Assembly (NCBI GenBank): GCA_944392805.1
Contig: CALXXZ010000010.1
Span: forward strand, 1 to 57,689
Reading direction: 5' to 3'
Origin: an uncultured Clostridia bacterium
GTDB taxonomy: Bacteria; Bacillota; Clostridia; TANB77; CAG-508
DNA length: 57,689 bases
Shown: in pieces, positions 7,804 to 14,237 of the stretch
How positions within the stretch are numbered: position 1 is the first letter of the stretch
Layout: every line of letters starts with the position of its first letter
Notes under the pieces: generated by a model
Database searches by the model: none
What the model saw: only the letters and a program-made list of their open reading frames with translations
Told to the model about the DNA's origin: nothing
Translations under genes and position numbers: made by a program

Positions 7804-7932
7804 TTGAATTATTCTGAAATCGTTTCAAACATAGTTATTGCTATGATTAACTCAAAAATGTTAACATCTACAGAAAATGTTACAGAAGCATATAAGAAAA
7901 TATATGATGCTGTAATAAATCCTGATGCTTAA
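7804..7932 (+). CDS. 42-residue protein, TTG start, opposite to the early operon
   Basis: TTG at 7804 follows AGGTGA with a five-base spacer, and a good promoter lies 25 bases upstream. The product (LNYSEIVSNIVIAMINSKML and on) contains NVTEAYKKIYDAV and resembles short conserved proteins in clostridial phages and hosts; function unknown. It is the only rightward gene inside the leftward early region. The Shine-Dalgarno bases fall in the 3' arm of a five-base-pair hairpin (about 7781-7796), so its translation may be regulated. Its stop overlaps the stop of the convergent 57-residue gene. Confidence 0.6.
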   Translation: MNYSEIVSNIVIAMINSKMLTSTENVTEAYKKIYDAVINPDA

Positions 7933-8102
7933 CAAAATCTTTTTAATGTGTTAGCTATCTCGCACATAGCTAATGCATTTCTTATAATTCTTTCTTCTGA
8001 TTCAACTTTATCTTCTGTACTTATGTTTATTTCTTTTTCTAATAAATCATTTCTTCTGTTCAGTCTTTTCATTTCATCTAATAAAAGCTTTTTTTCTTCC
8101 AT
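7929..8102 (-). CDS. 57-residue helical phage protein
   Basis: ATG at 8102 follows GGAGGAAAT. The product is charged and helical (MEEKKLLLDEMKRLNRRNDL, later RNALAMCEIANTLKRFC). Its TAA overlaps the TAA of the convergent 42-residue gene by three bases (7929-7932 region), so the two transcripts are antisense at their 3' ends. Function unknown. Confidence 0.5.
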   Translation of the reverse strand: MEEKKLLLDEMKRLNRRNDLLEKEINISTEDKVESEERIIRNALAMCEIANTLKRFC

Positions 8103-8117
8103 TTTATTTCCTCCTTC

Positions 8118-8285
8118 CTAATTTCTTACTAAATATATAAATCCTAATACTATTGCTACATAACATGTATTTATAATAGTATTAATGCTAATTACGTTTG
8201 CTAATAATTCTGCTATTGCTATCATTCCAAATAGAAATGCTAGTCCTAATATGCAAAATAATATTTCTAATAATAATGTTTTCAT
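8118..8285 (-). CDS. 55-residue membrane protein
   Basis: ATG at 8285 follows AGGATAAA. The protein is almost entirely hydrophobic with two predicted membrane segments (about residues 5-28 and 33-52) and a short basic end (YLVRN). It lies 1 base from the excisionase-like gene and so belongs to the early operon. Not recognised. Confidence 0.5.
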   Translation of the reverse strand: MKTLLLEILFCILGLAFLFGMIAIAELLANVISINTIINTCYVAIVLGFIYLVRN

Positions 8286-8286
8286 T

Positions 8287-8529
8287 TTATCCTCCCACTA
8301 AAATTTTTGTTAATAAATCTATTTTTGTTTCCGCCTCTATTCTTCTTTGTTTTTCTTCTTCATATACTTCTTTTGGAACAGAATCATCGTCAACTGCTAT
8401 TTTGTAATATCCTCCTTCTGTCATATAGTGCTTTAATTGTCCTGTTTTACAAAGCCTTTTTACTTCTTCTGACCCTATTCCACTTCTTCTACTATATTCT
8501 TCAGCAGAAACATATTTAGGTATTGCCAT
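8287..8529 (-). CDS. Excisionase-like / small HTH DNA-binding protein
   Basis: About 80 residues from ATG 8529 (MAIPKYVSAEEYSRRSGIGS), chosen because the AAAGGAG sequence is nine bases upstream; the earlier ATG would directly abut it. The N-terminal half resembles MerR/Xis-like winged helices (YVSAEEYSRRSGIGSEEVKR followed by GYYKIAVDD), and the C-terminal part is a charged helix. Position after the Cro-like gene fits either excision control or transcription regulation. A GTTGCG-N4-TGCAAC operator lies about 45 bases upstream. Confidence 0.6.
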   Translation of the reverse strand: MAIPKYVSAEEYSRRSGIGSEEVKRLCKTGQLKHYMTEGGYYKIAVDDDSVPKEVYEEEKQRRIEAETKIDLLTKILVGG

Positions 8530-8565
8530 ATTCTTCATCTCCTTTCTATTTGTACCGTGTCGCTC

Positions 8566-8796
8566 TTATTTCGTGTTGCGTTTTTGCAACTTTTCTTGTA
8601 AAAAAAATTCTGCAAATTCATTTTCCTCTATATCTAATTCATCACACAATATAGAAGCTTCCTCTAAACTCATTGGAGATTCATTGGCAATTTTTCGCCC
8701 TAATATATATGGTGAACAAGGTATTTTGGGCGCAATAACTTGAATCGTTTTTCCTTTTTCCACTATTCTGCCTTTTAATTTCGAAGTGTTTACCAT
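8566..8796 (-). CDS. Cro-like HTH repressor
   Basis: About 76 residues from ATG 8796 (MVNTSKLKGRIVEKGKTIQV). That start is preferred over the far upstream ATG because GGAGGAG stands just before it. The pattern SKLKGRIVEKGKT...ILGRKIANESPMSLEEASIL...LDI resembles the Cro/DUF739 class of small phage repressors with an atypical helix-turn-helix. It is divergent from the CI-like gene across a promoter/operator region, and is the first gene of the lytic early transcript. Confidence 0.72.
   Translation of the reverse strand: MVNTSKLKGRIVEKGKTIQVIAPKIPCSPYILGRKIANESPMSLEEASILCDELDIEENEFAEFFLQEKLQKRNTK
8575..8590. promoter_or_regulatory. Phage operator GTTGCG-N4-TGCAAC
   Basis: A 16-base interrupted palindrome, GTTGCGTTTTTGCAAC, overlapping the last codons of the Cro-like gene. 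It matches the site at 8814-8829 in 15 of 16 positions. Its placement before the excisionase-like gene suggests a second regulated point in the early operon. Confidence 0.6.
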
Positions 8797-8813
8797 TTTG
8801 CTCCTCCTTTCTT

Positions 8814-8935
8814 GTTGCATTTTTGCAACTTTCATCTTTATTATACACAAACAAAAAAAATTGTCAATACATTTTTGCAACTTTTTTTATATTTTTTACA
8901 ATTTTTGTTGCAAAAGTTGCAAAATATGTTATAAT
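8814..8935. promoter_or_regulatory. Lysis-lysogeny switch: divergent promoters and operators
   Basis: Leftward promoter: TTGACA (complement of 8862-8867), 16 bases, TATAAT (complement of 8840-8845). Rightward promoter: TTGCAA (8908-8913), 16 bases, TATAAT (8930-8935). Operators: GTTGCATTTTTGCAAC at 8814-8829 downstream of the leftward start; a half-degenerate copy at 8866-8881 over the leftward -35; and two direct GTTGCAAAA units at 8907-8924 over the rightward -35. The layout permits both repression of the Cro-like transcript and autoregulation of the repressor. Confidence 0.72.
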
Positions 8936-8954
8936 ATCATTAATGGAGGTCGTT

Positions 8955-9611
8955 ATGAAACAAATAGATTACAAACTAGTTGGCAATAGATTAAAAGAAG
9001 CTAGAGAAGAAAAGGGAATTAGTTTAGAAGATGCGGGAAAAAAAGTTGGTGTTAACAAAAGTACTATTCTTAGATGGGAAAATGGACAAACAGAAAAATT
9101 TAAAATTCCTACTTTAGAAATACTAGCTGACTACTATGGTGTTAATTCTTCCTGGATAATAGGGAAAGACAATCATAAATATATATATACTAATAGAACA
9201 GATGTGTTTGGAAATCCAGTTGTTTCAATTCCAATTTTAGGTATAGTAAAAGCTGGATATAATTACTTAGCTGAAGAAAATTGGATTGGAACTATCGACA
9301 TAGATAAAAAACTTGCAGAAAGTGGTGAACTATTTGCTTTAAAAGTACATGGTGATAGCATGTCCCCCGTTCTAATTGAAGATGATATCGTTATAATAAA
9401 GAAACAAGAAGATTTCGAAAATGGAGATATAGTAGTTGCAATCATAAATGGTGATGAAGCAACAATTAAGAAAGGGAAAAAAAGTGAAGTTGGAATATTA
9501 TTACAACCATTGAATAGTAGCTATGAACCACTTATATTTACTTACGATGAAATGAAAACTATACCTGTTACTATTGTTGGTGTAGTAAAACAATTAAAGA
9601 GGGAGTTTTAA
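8955..9611 (+). CDS. CI/LexA-type phage repressor with S24 peptidase domain
   Basis: 218 residues from ATG 8955, which follows GGAGGT; a longer upstream frame is not needed. An XRE helix-turn-helix spans about residues 8-65 (LEDAGKKVGVNKSTILRWENG). The C-terminal S24 self-cleavage domain has the expected Ala-Gly cleavage site (VKAG, residues 98-101), nucleophile Ser135 in VHGDSMSP and a general-base Lys near 172 in ATIKK. RecA-stimulated autocleavage is therefore expected to induce the prophage. It is divergent from the Cro-like gene and forms a two-gene transcript with the small membrane protein. Confidence 0.9.
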   Translation: MKQIDYKLVGNRLKEAREEKGISLEDAGKKVGVNKSTILRWENGQTEKFKIPTLEILADYYGVNSSWIIGKDNHKYIYTNRTDVFGNPVVSIPILGIVKAGYNYLAEENWIGTIDIDKKLAESGELFALKVHGDSMSPVLIEDDIVIIKKQEDFENGDIVVAIINGDEATIKKGKKSEVGILLQPLNSSYEPLIFTYDEMKTIPVTIVGVVKQLKREF

Positions 9612-9824
9612 ATGAAAATAATAAAATTAATAAGTCAAATTTTATATGTAATAATTATTTTTTATATATTGATTTTTGGTGTTACAGGGATTAGTAGTTT
9701 GTTAATGTCAATAGGGATTTCTGGTTCATTTAACGGATTATTTACATTTATTATAGTAATATATGGACTTGGAATGTTTTACTATGATATTGATAATGCC
9801 TATAACAATAAAGAGATAAAATAA
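9612..9824 (+). CDS. Small membrane protein expressed with the repressor
   Basis: A 70-residue hydrophobic protein with two membrane segments (about residues 4-35 and 42-58) and a polar C-terminal tail. Its ATG immediately follows the repressor stop, with GAGGGAG as the ribosome binding site, so it should be made in the lysogen. Membrane proteins in this position often alter host susceptibility to other phages; that role is inference only. Confidence 0.6.
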   Translation: MKIIKLISQILYVIIIFYILIFGVTGISSLLMSIGISGSFNGLFTFIIVIYGLGMFYYDIDNAYNNKEIK

Positions 9825-9826
9825 AA

Positions 9827-9868
9827 GAGAAATATGTTCCAAAGTTTGCGACACGGTACATATTTCTC
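9827..9868. terminator. Long-stem hairpin after the lysogeny transcript
   Basis: GAGAAATATGT (9827-9837) and ACATATTTCTC (9858-9868) form a perfect 11-base-pair stem with a 20-base loop. There is no clear T-run, so it is only a possible terminator or RNA-stabilising hairpin. The loop holds GCGACACGGTACA, repeated in inverted orientation at 8551-8563. Confidence 0.4.
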
Positions 9869-9878
9869 ATACACAAGC

Positions 9879-9935
9879 ACTATTGAAAGTGATTGTATTT
9901 TTATTATACAAGAATTTACTTTCATTTTCAATAGT
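9879..9935. repeat. Inverted repeat upstream of integrase
   Basis: ACTATTGAAA (9879-9888) and TTTCAATAGT (9926-9935) are perfect inverted copies flanking 37 A+T-rich bases. It lies 40 bases before the integrase start and could be an integrase or excisionase binding region, or an operator. The sequence alone does not decide. Confidence 0.4.
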
Positions 9936-9974
9936 TTATTAAAAATAAATTATTAAAAAATGGAGGTATTTTTT

Positions 9975-11081
9975 ATGGCCATAGAATACAATTGCGAAAT
10001 AAATGGTAAAAAATATTATAGAATTACAAAAACGATAGGACATATGGTAGATGGCAAACCTATTAGAAAGACCTTTTATGGAAATGGTAAAAAAGATGCA
10101 ATAAAAAAAGCTGATGATTATATAAATAAATTAAATAGTGGAATGTCTTTAGATTTTGAAACAGTTACAATTGATATGCTTATTCATAAATGGTTATTTC
10201 AAGTGAAAATTAATGAAGTAAAACCATCTTCTTTTCTATCATATGAAGGAATTTACAGAAACTATATTAAAAATTCTGATATAGCATATTTAAAAGTTTA
10301 TAATACAAAATCTTTACATATTCAAGAATATTATAATAAACTAGGAAAAAATAAAACTTATTCACAAATACAAAAATTAAATAAACTATTGAAACAATTT
10401 TTCTCTTATGCAGAACGTGAAGGATTTATATTAAAAAATCCCTGTAATAATATAACAATTCCGAACAAGAAAATTAATAATATAAAATCAGATATTGAAT
10501 ATTTTAACGAAAAAGAAATAAAACAATTAAAAAAAGCATTCAAGGGACACAAATTTGAAAATTTAATCCTCTTTGCCTTAGGAACTGGATTAAGACAGGG
10601 AGAAATTTTAGCCTTAAAATGGGAAAATGTACATTTAGACAAAAAATATTTGGAAGTAAAAGAAAGTGTGAAAAAAATTTATGTTTTTGACAGTAATGAA
10701 AACAAAACTTTACAAACAATATATTCTACTCCTAAAACAAAAAATTCAGTACGCAAAGTTGATTTGCCTGATAAACTAATATCTATATTGTCTAATATGG
10801 AAAAAGAATCTAAATTTGTTTTTAGCGAAAATGGACAACCTATTTCTTCCAAAACCTTATTTGGAAATTGGAAAAAGGTTTTAAATAGTAACAATATTAA
10901 ATACAGAAAATTTCACGCGTTAAGACATACCTATGCAACTATGCTTTTAACTAAAGGTATAGATTTAAAAACCGTACAAGATTTAATGGGCCATTCTGAT
11001 ATAACCATAACACAAATATATTTACATGTTTTGCCTAAAACAAAAACAGAAGCTGTAAATAAATTAAATAAGCTTTTATAA
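9975..11081 (+). CDS. int: Phage tyrosine integrase
   Basis: 368 residues from ATG 9975, chosen because GGAGGT lies seven bases upstream. An N-terminal AP2-like/arm-binding part (residues 1-60) and a core-binding SAM-like domain (about 62-160) precede the catalytic domain. Catalytic residues can be assigned: Arg207 in TGLRQGE, a Lys in PKTK (near 254), His314 and Arg317 in HALRHT, His340 in GHSDIT and Tyr349 in QIYLHV. The gene points at tRNA-Glu, 90 bases away, as expected for integration into the 3' end of that tRNA. A hairpin follows at 11118-11155. Confidence 0.93.
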   Translation: MAIEYNCEINGKKYYRITKTIGHMVDGKPIRKTFYGNGKKDAIKKADDYINKLNSGMSLDFETVTIDMLIHKWLFQVKINEVKPSSFLSYEGIYRNYIKNSDIAYLKVYNTKSLHIQEYYNKLGKNKTYSQIQKLNKLLKQFFSYAEREGFILKNPCNNITIPNKKINNIKSDIEYFNEKEIKQLKKAFKGHKFENLILFALGTGLRQGEILALKWENVHLDKKYLEVKESVKKIYVFDSNENKTLQTIYSTPKTKNSVRKVDLPDKLISILSNMEKESKFVFSENGQPISSKTLFGNWKKVLNSNNIKYRKFHALRHTYATMLLTKGIDLKTVQDLMGHSDITITQIYLHVLPKTKTEAVNKLNKLL

Positions 11082-11117
11082 AAACTAAAGTGTTAAAAGT
11101 GTGTTAAATACAAAAAT

Positions 11118-11155
11118 AGAGTATCAATCTTTTTCTCTGGAAGTATTGATACTCT
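11118..11155. terminator. Hairpin between integrase and tRNA-Glu
   Basis: AGAGTATCAAT and ATTGATACTCT form an 11-base-pair stem with a 16-base loop. It is flanked by A+T-rich sequence but lacks a strong T-run on either strand. Probably terminates the integrase and tRNA transcripts from both sides. Confidence 0.5.
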
Positions 11156-11170
11156 AATATTATACAGATA

Positions 11171-11245
11171 TGGTGACCCGTACGGGAATCGAACCCATGA
11201 TTCCACCTTGAGAGGGTGGCGTCTTAGCCGCTTGACCAACGGGCC
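11171..11245 (-). tRNA. tRNA-Glu (anticodon CTC)
   Basis: The complement reads GGCCCGTTGGTCAAGCGGCT and onward with a seven-base-pair acceptor stem, an anticodon stem CCACC/GGTGG around the loop CTCTCAA (anticodon CTC), a T arm with GGTTCGATTCC, and an encoded CCA. It reads GAG codons. The 3' end faces the prophage integrase, making it the likely attachment site. Confidence 0.93.
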
Positions 11246-11296
11246 TTTTTTTACCATATCTTTATATCATATTTTTTTCTTTTAGTCAATTGTTTT

Positions 11297-12007
11297 TTAA
11301 CTTATTTTTATTATTTTAGCTGTAATATTTTGTGCTGTGTTTTCCATTACTACTTTTATCACACTTCCTGTATTATTTTTAAATTTAAAATCATAACTTC
11401 CATATGCAACTGCTGCATCTTGTCCATCTTTGATATATGGCACATGTCCACTATGTTGATGTCTTTCTACTATTTCTAATTCTGGAATTTTAGCAACTGC
11501 ATTATATAATGTTGTACTTACTTGACAATTTCCTCCACCTAATCCTTGCTTTTTCTCTCCATCTACATATATATCAGCTTCTTGATATCCTTTTGAACTT
11601 GTTGATTTTCCTACTGTATTACAAAAAGAAAAAATTTCATTTGGTTGTATTTCTTTTCCTGATATCGCTTTACAAGTTATTGTTATATTGTTTTGTCTTT
11701 CTGAATCTTTATTATATATTTTAGTTGAAAATGTTGCAATTTCTGTTTCTACTTTTGGTTTTGATTCTTCTGGTTGCTTTGGTTGTTCTGGTGTTTCAGT
11801 TTTTTTTGTTTCTACAGAATTTGTATTAGTATTAGTATTTGTATTTGTGTTTGTATTAGTATTATTTGTATTTATATTTGTACTACTTTTTTCTGCTTGA
11901 TAATTGTTCTGTTGTGGCTCATTATCATTTTTATTAGAAAAATACCACCAACATCCTATTCCGATAGCTGATAAAATAATTATTATTGTTATTATAACCT
12001 TTTTCAT
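11297..12007 (-). CDS. Membrane-anchored VanW-family protein
   Basis: 236 residues: N-terminal membrane anchor (residues 3-24), a low-complexity Asn/Thr linker (about 44-63) and Pro/Glu-rich spacer, then a VanW domain. The domain shows EIFSFCNTVGKST, GGGNCQVSTTLYNAVAKIP, LEIVERHQHSGHVPYI and DAAVAYGSYDFKF, all family hallmarks. The protein should sit outside the membrane. VanW domains occur in vancomycin clusters and in many clostridial surface proteins, but biochemical function is unknown. There are no other van genes nearby, so a resistance role is not suggested. Confidence 0.85.
   Translation of the reverse strand: MKKVIITIIIILSAIGIGCWWYFSNKNDNEPQQNNYQAEKSSTNINTNNTNTNTNTNTNTNTNSVETKKTETPEQPKQPEESKPKVETEIATFSTKIYNKDSERQNNITITCKAISGKEIQPNEIFSFCNTVGKSTSSKGYQEADIYVDGEKKQGLGGGNCQVSTTLYNAVAKIPELEIVERHQHSGHVPYIKDGQDAAVAYGSYDFKFKNNTGSVIKVVMENTAQNITAKIIKIS
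11820..11880 (-). repeat. Hexanucleotide repeat coding an Asn-Thr linker
   Basis: Tandem near-perfect six-base units (AATACT/AATACA on the coding strand) within the VanW gene encode alternating Asn and Thr. Such a tract can change length by slippage in six-base steps without breaking the frame, altering the spacer between the anchor and the VanW domain. Confidence 0.7.
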
Positions 12008-12060
12008 TTTGACCTCTTTCTTTTTAAATATTTTTTATTTAAAAAACATATTTTTAATTA

Positions 12061-12094
12061 TTTTACCCCAAAAATACAAATAATATTGATAAAA
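12061..12094 (+). repeat. Direct repeat copy 1 beside the DUF4143 gene
   Basis: A 34-base sequence (starts TTTTACCCCAAAAATAC) that recurs at 13618-13651 with 32 of 34 identities, both on the plus strand. The two copies bracket the DUF4143 ATPase gene. The second copy contains a working-looking -35 element; this one has TTGATA and is followed by a degraded sequence. Confidence 0.7.
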
Positions 12095-12140
12095 ATTAAT
12101 GATTTTCAGTATTATTAAATTAAAAAGTCAAAACTTATTT

Positions 12141-13460
12141 CTACTTTTTATCATTTAAATAATTTTCAGTATTCCAAATAGCATATAAAGGAATATTTAA
12201 AATCTTATCATTTAATTTTATGTTTTGTAAAGAATATCTTATAGCAATTTTAGTGTTGTATTCTTTCATATATACTTTTAAACTTTGTGCTTTGACATTA
12301 ATCCCCGCCTTCGCTTCAACAGGTATTATTAAATTTTTATATGCAAATACAAAATCCACCTCACTTTGAAATTCGTTTGACCAATAATAAATAGTATTTA
12401 TTTTTTTAACATTTCCTAATTCTTGAAGTACAAATTGCTCTGTAAGCAAACCATTAAATTCATTATATATCGCATCCTTTTCTATTATAGTTTCATATGG
12501 TAATTCACATAACACTCTTAATAATCCCACATCAAGTAAATATATTTTAAAAGCTTTTAAATCTTCATAAGCTTTCAATGGTTGCTTATCTCCACATTTT
12601 ACTCTGTTTATAACTCTTATTAATCCTGTATCTTTTAACCAATTAATTGAATTTTCATATTCTCTTGCCCTTGCACCATCTTTTACAACTCCATATATAA
12701 ATTTTCTATTTTCCTTTGCTAATTGTGATGGTATACTATTCCAAACATATTGTATTTTCGTTGCAGTACTACTATCTGTATGTTTTGAGAAATCTCTTTC
12801 GTAGGCTTCTAGAATACCTTTTTGCACTCTTTCTACAAGTTCAAAATCTTTTTCTTCAATCCATGTTTTTACTGCTCTTGGCATTCCTCCTATAACAAAA
12901 TATTTTTTTAAGTAATCTTTTAATTTATCTGTAATTAAATCTGGTAATTGTTCTAATTTATTTCTCTTAATAATATTTATTAATTCATTTTCATTATTAG
13001 CTATCAGAAATTCTTCAAAATCTAATGGTTGCAATTCTAAAAAATCTACTTTTCCAACTGGAAAAGAAATTTTGTCATGTAAAAATACTCCAAGTAAACT
13101 TCCGGCACAACATATTGCATATTCTGGTGTTTCTTCAGCAAAATATTTTAAAGCTGTAAGTGCTCTTGGTAGTTCTTGGATTTCATCAAATATTATTAGT
13201 GTTTTTTCTGGCTCTATTCTCTTATGATTAAGTGCTGATAAATATTCTATAATTCTATTTGGCTCTATATTACCATCAAATAAATTTGCTATATTTCCTG
13301 CATTCTCAAAATTTATATATAAAACATTATCAAAATATTCTTTCCCGAATTCTTGTAAAATCCAGGTCTTACCAACTTGTCTTGCTCCTTTTAAAATAAG
13401 TGGTAGTCTATCTTTTTTATCTTTCCATTCTTTTAAATCTGTTATAATCTTTCTATACAT
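12141..13460 (-). CDS. AAA ATPase with DUF4143 and nuclease-like C-terminus
   Basis: 439 residues. AAA_14 domain: Walker A GARQVGKT (residues 25-32), Walker B TLIIFDEIQ (about 86-94) and sensor CAGS near 118. A DUF4143 region follows, ending in SEVDFVFAYKNLIIPVEAKA (about 365-384), which has the D...E-x-K pattern of PD-(D/E)XK nuclease folds. This family is common in anaerobe genomes, often in changing copies. Biological role is unknown; defence or selfish-element roles have been suggested from context only. It has its own promoter with three phased repeats upstream, and duplicated sequence flanks it. Confidence 0.85.
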   Translation of the reverse strand: MYRKIITDLKEWKDKKDRLPLILKGARQVGKTWILQEFGKEYFDNVLYINFENAGNIANLFDGNIEPNRIIEYLSALNHKRIEPEKTLIIFDEIQELPRALTALKYFAEETPEYAICCAGSLLGVFLHDKISFPVGKVDFLELQPLDFEEFLIANNENELINIIKRNKLEQLPDLITDKLKDYLKKYFVIGGMPRAVKTWIEEKDFELVERVQKGILEAYERDFSKHTDSSTATKIQYVWNSIPSQLAKENRKFIYGVVKDGARAREYENSINWLKDTGLIRVINRVKCGDKQPLKAYEDLKAFKIYLLDVGLLRVLCELPYETIIEKDAIYNEFNGLLTEQFVLQELGNVKKINTIYYWSNEFQSEVDFVFAYKNLIIPVEAKAGINVKAQSLKVYMKEYNTKIAIRYSLQNIKLNDKILNIPLYAIWNTENYLNDKK

Positions 13461-13493
13461 ATTACCAACTCCTATTTTTATTTATAAATCAAA

Positions 13494-13580
13494 ACCACAT
13501 TTTCTCTACCAATATTTATAGTTTGAATCACATTTTCTTGATCAATATATGTATATTATATCACATTTTCTTGACTATAT
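13494..13580 (-). repeat. Three phased direct repeats upstream of the DUF4143 gene
   Basis: On the gene's strand, copies of TCAAGAAAATGTGA (the proximal one degenerate, AGAGAAAATGTGG) recur with starts exactly 33 bases apart (plus-strand positions 13494, 13527, 13560). The distal copy lies between a possible -35 (TTGCAT) and TATAAT. A 33-base spacing keeps the sites on one face of the helix, suggesting an operator for a regulator binding cooperatively. Confidence 0.65.
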
Positions 13581-13617
13581 GCAATATTTTTATAAATTAT
13601 ATTTTTTTATACACATT

Positions 13618-13670
13618 TTTTACCCTAAAAATACAAATAATATTGACAAAATTCAAAAATATAGTATAAT
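13618..13670 (+). promoter_or_regulatory. Direct repeat copy 2 with promoter for the 56-residue gene and rpmE
   Basis: Bases 13618-13651 repeat 12061-12094. Within it TTGACA (13643-13648) pairs at 16 bases spacing with TATAAT (13665-13670), a good sigma-A promoter for the small gene at 13704 and possibly rpmE. Confidence 0.65.
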
Positions 13671-13703
13671 TAATAGTGTATTAAATTTTTAAAGGAGATT
13701 ATT

Positions 13704-13874
13704 ATGTTAGCTAAGTATTGGAAAAAAATTGGTTTATTTATTTTAATTATAGCATGCATTTTTAATATAATGAGTAGATTAGTTAATAAAATGTCTTTAA
13801 AAGAAGAATTAGAAGCTTCTGCAACATATGTTGAGCAACAAAAAAATTCAGAAAATAAAAATTTAGATAAATAA
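13704..13874 (+). CDS. 56-residue single-pass membrane protein
   Basis: ATG at 13704 follows AAAGGAGA at seven bases. The product begins MLAKYWKKIGLFILIIACIF: a short basic start, one membrane helix (residues 9-24) and a charged helical tail. A good promoter is 34 bases upstream. It precedes rpmE with a 76-base gap containing another possible -10. Not recognised. Confidence 0.6.
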   Translation: MLAKYWKKIGLFILIIACIFNIMSRLVNKMSLKEELEASATYVEQQKNSENKNLDK

Positions 13875-13950
13875 CTTGAAAAATTTTTAAAAATATGATA
13901 ATATAGTATATGGCAAAAATTACTATTATTAAGAAAGAGGTGAATTGCAG

Positions 13951-14151
13951 ATGAAAGAAGGTATACATCCAACATATAACCAAACAACTATCACATGCGC
14001 ATGTGGAAATGTTTTAGAAGTTGGTTCAACAAAAAAAGATTTAAAAGTAGATGTTTGCTCAAAATGTCATCCATATTGGACAGGTAACTTAAGACTTGAT
14101 ACTAAAGGTGGTAGAGCAGATAGATTTAAAAAGAAATATGGTCTTGCATAA
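13951..14151 (+). CDS. rpmE: 50S ribosomal protein bL31, zinc form
   Basis: 66 residues from ATG 13951 (AAGAGGTG upstream); a TTG two codons earlier is not needed. [20 protein letters not shown] and [14 protein letters not shown] are the bL31 signature, and the four cysteines (CAC, C..C) mark the zinc-binding C+ type. The protein forms part of the bridge between ribosomal subunits. A terminator follows directly. Confidence 0.95.
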   Translation: MKEGIHPTYNQTTITCACGNVLEVGSTKKDLKVDVCSKCHPYWTGNLRLDTKGGRADRFKKKYGLA

Positions 14152-14158
14152 TAAAAAA

Positions 14159-14182
14159 TGGCTTTTATCAAGCCACTTTTTT
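14159..14182 (+). terminator. Rho-independent terminator of rpmE
   Basis: TGGCTT-TTATC-AAGCCA followed by a run of T residues, six bases after the rpmE stop. Confidence 0.85.
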
Positions 14183-14200
14183 GTTTTTATTCAATAGATA

Positions 14201-14237
14201 AAAAATTACCATAAGGATATTCCCTATGGTAATTTTT
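14201..14237 (-). terminator. Terminator of the GT39 gene, overlapping its stop
   Basis: AAAAATTACCATA and TATGGTAATTTTT form a long A+T-flanked hairpin. The last codons and the TAG stop of the glycosyltransferase lie inside the proximal arm, and a T-run follows on the minus strand. Confidence 0.75.

Larger units (their letters stand above)
1..11160. mobile_element. Temperate prophage, partial (integrase end)
   Basis: A contiguous block of phage-type genes: leftward early operon, divergent Cro-like/CI-like switch, and a rightward tyrosine integrase next to a tRNA-Glu gene. Nearly all genes overlap or abut and many encode 45 to 130 residue proteins typical of phage early operons. Head, tail and lysis genes are absent and would lie left of the window. 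The right limit is placed between the integrase terminator and the 3' end of tRNA-Glu(CTC). The left attachment site is not visible, so the exact ends are inferred. Confidence 0.88.

Noticed and set aside
11297..12007. Vancomycin resistance gene vanW
   Set aside because: The protein has only a VanW domain with an anchor; no ligase, dehydrogenase, dipeptidase or two-component genes are near, and the domain is common in clostridial surface proteins.
13494..13580. Short regularly spaced repeats that could suggest a CRISPR array
   Set aside because: Only three imperfect 14-base copies, spacers of 19 bases, no cas genes, and placement exactly over a promoter; an operator array fits better.
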